Assembly (NCBI GenBank): GCA_949127685.1
Contig: CASBPW010000227.1
Location: 1 to 7,609 of the forward strand
DNA length: 7,609 bases
Reading direction: 5' to 3'
From: Candidatus Sivonenia alaskensis PMM_0068
GTDB taxonomy: Bacteria > Cyanobacteriota > Cyanobacteriia > Gloeobacterales > PMM-0068
Both the position numbers and the translations under genes were made by a program. Shown here one piece after another: positions 6,701 through 7,609 of the stretch. A model generated the notes under the pieces. It saw only the letters and a list, made by a program, of their open reading frames with translations, was not told the origin of the DNA and did not search any database. Each line of letters begins with the position of its first letter. Position 1 is the first letter of the stretch.

Positions 6701-7175
6701 CTTCTATATCCATGTTAGGAGATTCTCGCATCAGCAAGCTTACGCAATGCCTTACAGTTAAGCTAATTGGCGATATATTTTGGGGTCGCAAACCCTTCTT
6801 GAAGGTTTCTCAGGGTATTCACGGATTCTCCAATTTTTTAAGCTGCGTACAAGTTCCGTGATAATACACGCTTCCATAGCTCAACTTACCGGCTTTAGTT
6901 TAGATATGTTGTTCGAAACTGATCATTTTTAGTGGCTATATGCCCAATCCAAGAGTTCAATAAGCGCAGAAAAATTGAAACTCTACCAACATGCTCATAC
7001 TGTGGGTGTTCTGTGACGTAATTTATGCATTGCGGTGTAAGCACCTTGCCGCAATGCATAGGTATTTATAGGGGTTTATGGAAATGCTGATTTCACGATA
7101 GCCCGTTATCTATCTTCAGTTCTGAGAAGAGCAACAGGCTAGAAAATCCTTGTTCTATTTTTGAGAATAGTGAAA
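6701..7175. other. Non-coding region between divergent nadA and the propeller-protein gene
   Basis: This AT-rich stretch of about 475 bp must hold the promoters of both flanking genes. I see no ORF with coding character. Contents: a 6-bp inverted pair AGCTTA/TAAGCT (6737-6742 and 6759-6764); a short hairpin CCTTC-TT-GAAGG (6794-6805); a GATAAT -10-like hexamer on the + strand (6860-6865) without a matching -35; TTGAAA-N17-TACTGT (6975-7003), a weak sigma-70-like pair on the + strand; and the large palindrome at 7024-7060. The region is long enough for a small RNA, but I recognise none. Confidence 0.55.
7024..7060. repeat. Perfect 12-bp inverted repeat with inner hairpin
   Basis: The arms TATGCATTGCGG (7024-7035) and CCGCAATGCATA (7049-7060) are exact reverse complements with 13 bases between them. 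Inside, GGTG-TAAG-CACC (7034-7045) can form a second, competing 4-bp hairpin that uses the last two bases of the left arm. No T-run follows on either strand (the + side continues GGTATTTATAGGGG), so it is not a standard terminator. It lies 116-152 bp upstream of the propeller-protein ATG. It may be an operator, a cruciform-forming site, a structured leader or a dispersed repeat; the sequence alone does not say which. Confidence 0.7.
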
Positions 7176-7609
7176 ATGAACTCCTCATGGCGGCTAAAGC
7201 CCAACCGTTACAGCGGCACCTTTTACACTTCATATGTGAATTGGCGATACCTTAAAAAACTGAATCTTCTTTTCGCATTAACTAGGATTTTAGTTGGTGT
7301 AATCGTAATCTTGTCTGCTACGTCTTTGAACCCGGCCATTGCCGAAGACTGGACGACCTATGGATATGATGCTGCTCATACTGGCAATAGCCCCAACGAA
7401 ACGGTTATCACTGCCGACAATGTCTCGCAACTGTCCTCGCTGTGGAACTTCTCCACCAGTTCGGGTATTCTCACGCAGCCCCTAGTCGCGAAGCAGGTGT
7501 CGAGTGTTAACGGAAAGACTAGGGATCTTGTCTTAGTCGGCAACCTTGATGGCAGCTTTTTTGCCATCGACGACAATGACGGATCCACGCAATGGACATG
7601 GTCCACCCA
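7176..7609 (+). CDS. Secreted PQQ-type beta-propeller protein, N-terminal fragment (3' end outside window)
   Basis: The open frame runs from ATG 7176 to the window end without a stop (144 codons). It encodes a basic N-region, a hydrophobic stretch (about 31-50) and a signal-peptidase-like site NPAIA/EDW after residue 56, so the mature protein is exported. The mature start, DWTTYGYDAAHTGNSPNE, and the block LVLVGNLDGSFFAIDDNDGSTQW are typical of quinoprotein (PQQ-repeat) propellers such as polyvinyl-alcohol or alcohol dehydrogenases and BamB-like proteins. Which enzyme this is, or whether it binds PQQ at all, needs the missing part. A 56-residue signal peptide is long; an in-frame GTG at 7236 (MNWRYLKKLN after initiation) would give a more normal 36 residues but has no ribosome site. 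The ATG has only a weak GAG about 10 nt upstream. Confidence 0.8.
   Translation, partial: MNSSWRLKPNRYSGTFYTSYVNWRYLKKLNLLFALTRILVGVIVILSATSLNPAIAEDWTTYGYDAAHTGNSPNETVITADNVSQLSSLWNFSTSSGILTQPLVAKQVSSVNGKTRDLVLVGNLDGSFFAIDDNDGSTQWTWST

Noticed and set aside
6908..6920. GTTCGAAAC, resembling a tRNA T-loop
   Set aside because: No acceptor, D or anticodon arms can be built around it.
7376..7606. 76-residue - strand open frame
   Set aside because: Antisense to the propeller protein, whose signal peptide and repeat motifs read clearly on the + strand.

Overview
The window reads as a chromosomal segment of a cyanobacterium with intermediate GC. The evidence is the cyanobacterial-type DnaB C-terminus, an NadA with the long shared cyanobacterial signature blocks, a PanD with the 'YEQV.VVN.TNGQR' style of cyanobacterial enzymes, and two CRP/FNR-family regulators whose recognition helix matches that of NtcA. 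By eye I saw no copy of the HIP1 palindrome GCGATCGC, so I do not assign a genus.

Layout. The 3' end of dnaB (+ strand, 1-348) converges with a long AsmA/TamB-like membrane-anchored protein (- strand, 372-3344). Reading leftward on the - strand, the order is nadA (5699-6667), a 390 bp gap, a CRP-family regulator (4667-5308), a second and paralogous CRP-family regulator (3867-4532), panD (3408-3836) and then the AsmA/TamB-like gene. The second regulator, panD and the AsmA-like gene are separated by only 30 and 63 bp, so they may share a transcript. To the right of nadA is a non-coding region of about 0.5 kb. Beyond it the truncated 5' end of a secreted PQQ-type beta-propeller protein runs off the window on the + strand (7176-7609).

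Function. NadA (quinolinate for NAD) and PanD (beta-alanine for pantothenate and CoA) both feed cofactor synthesis from aspartate. They are interleaved with a tandem pair of CRP/FNR-like regulators that lack the usual cAMP-binding signature. The gap upstream of the first regulator contains a GTA-N8-TAC box followed by a TAN3T hexamer, the layout of an NtcA-activated promoter, though with 25 rather than 20-24 bp between them. The same gap holds a possible frameshifted small membrane-protein gene on the opposite strand. The region between nadA and the propeller gene holds a perfect 12-bp inverted repeat with an inner hairpin, and part of its sequence recurs just upstream of nadA.

Most of the window is ordinary core genome. 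The regulator pair with its candidate promoter, and the palindrome, are the parts that deserve a second look. I found no CRISPR array, insertion sequence, tRNA or rRNA.
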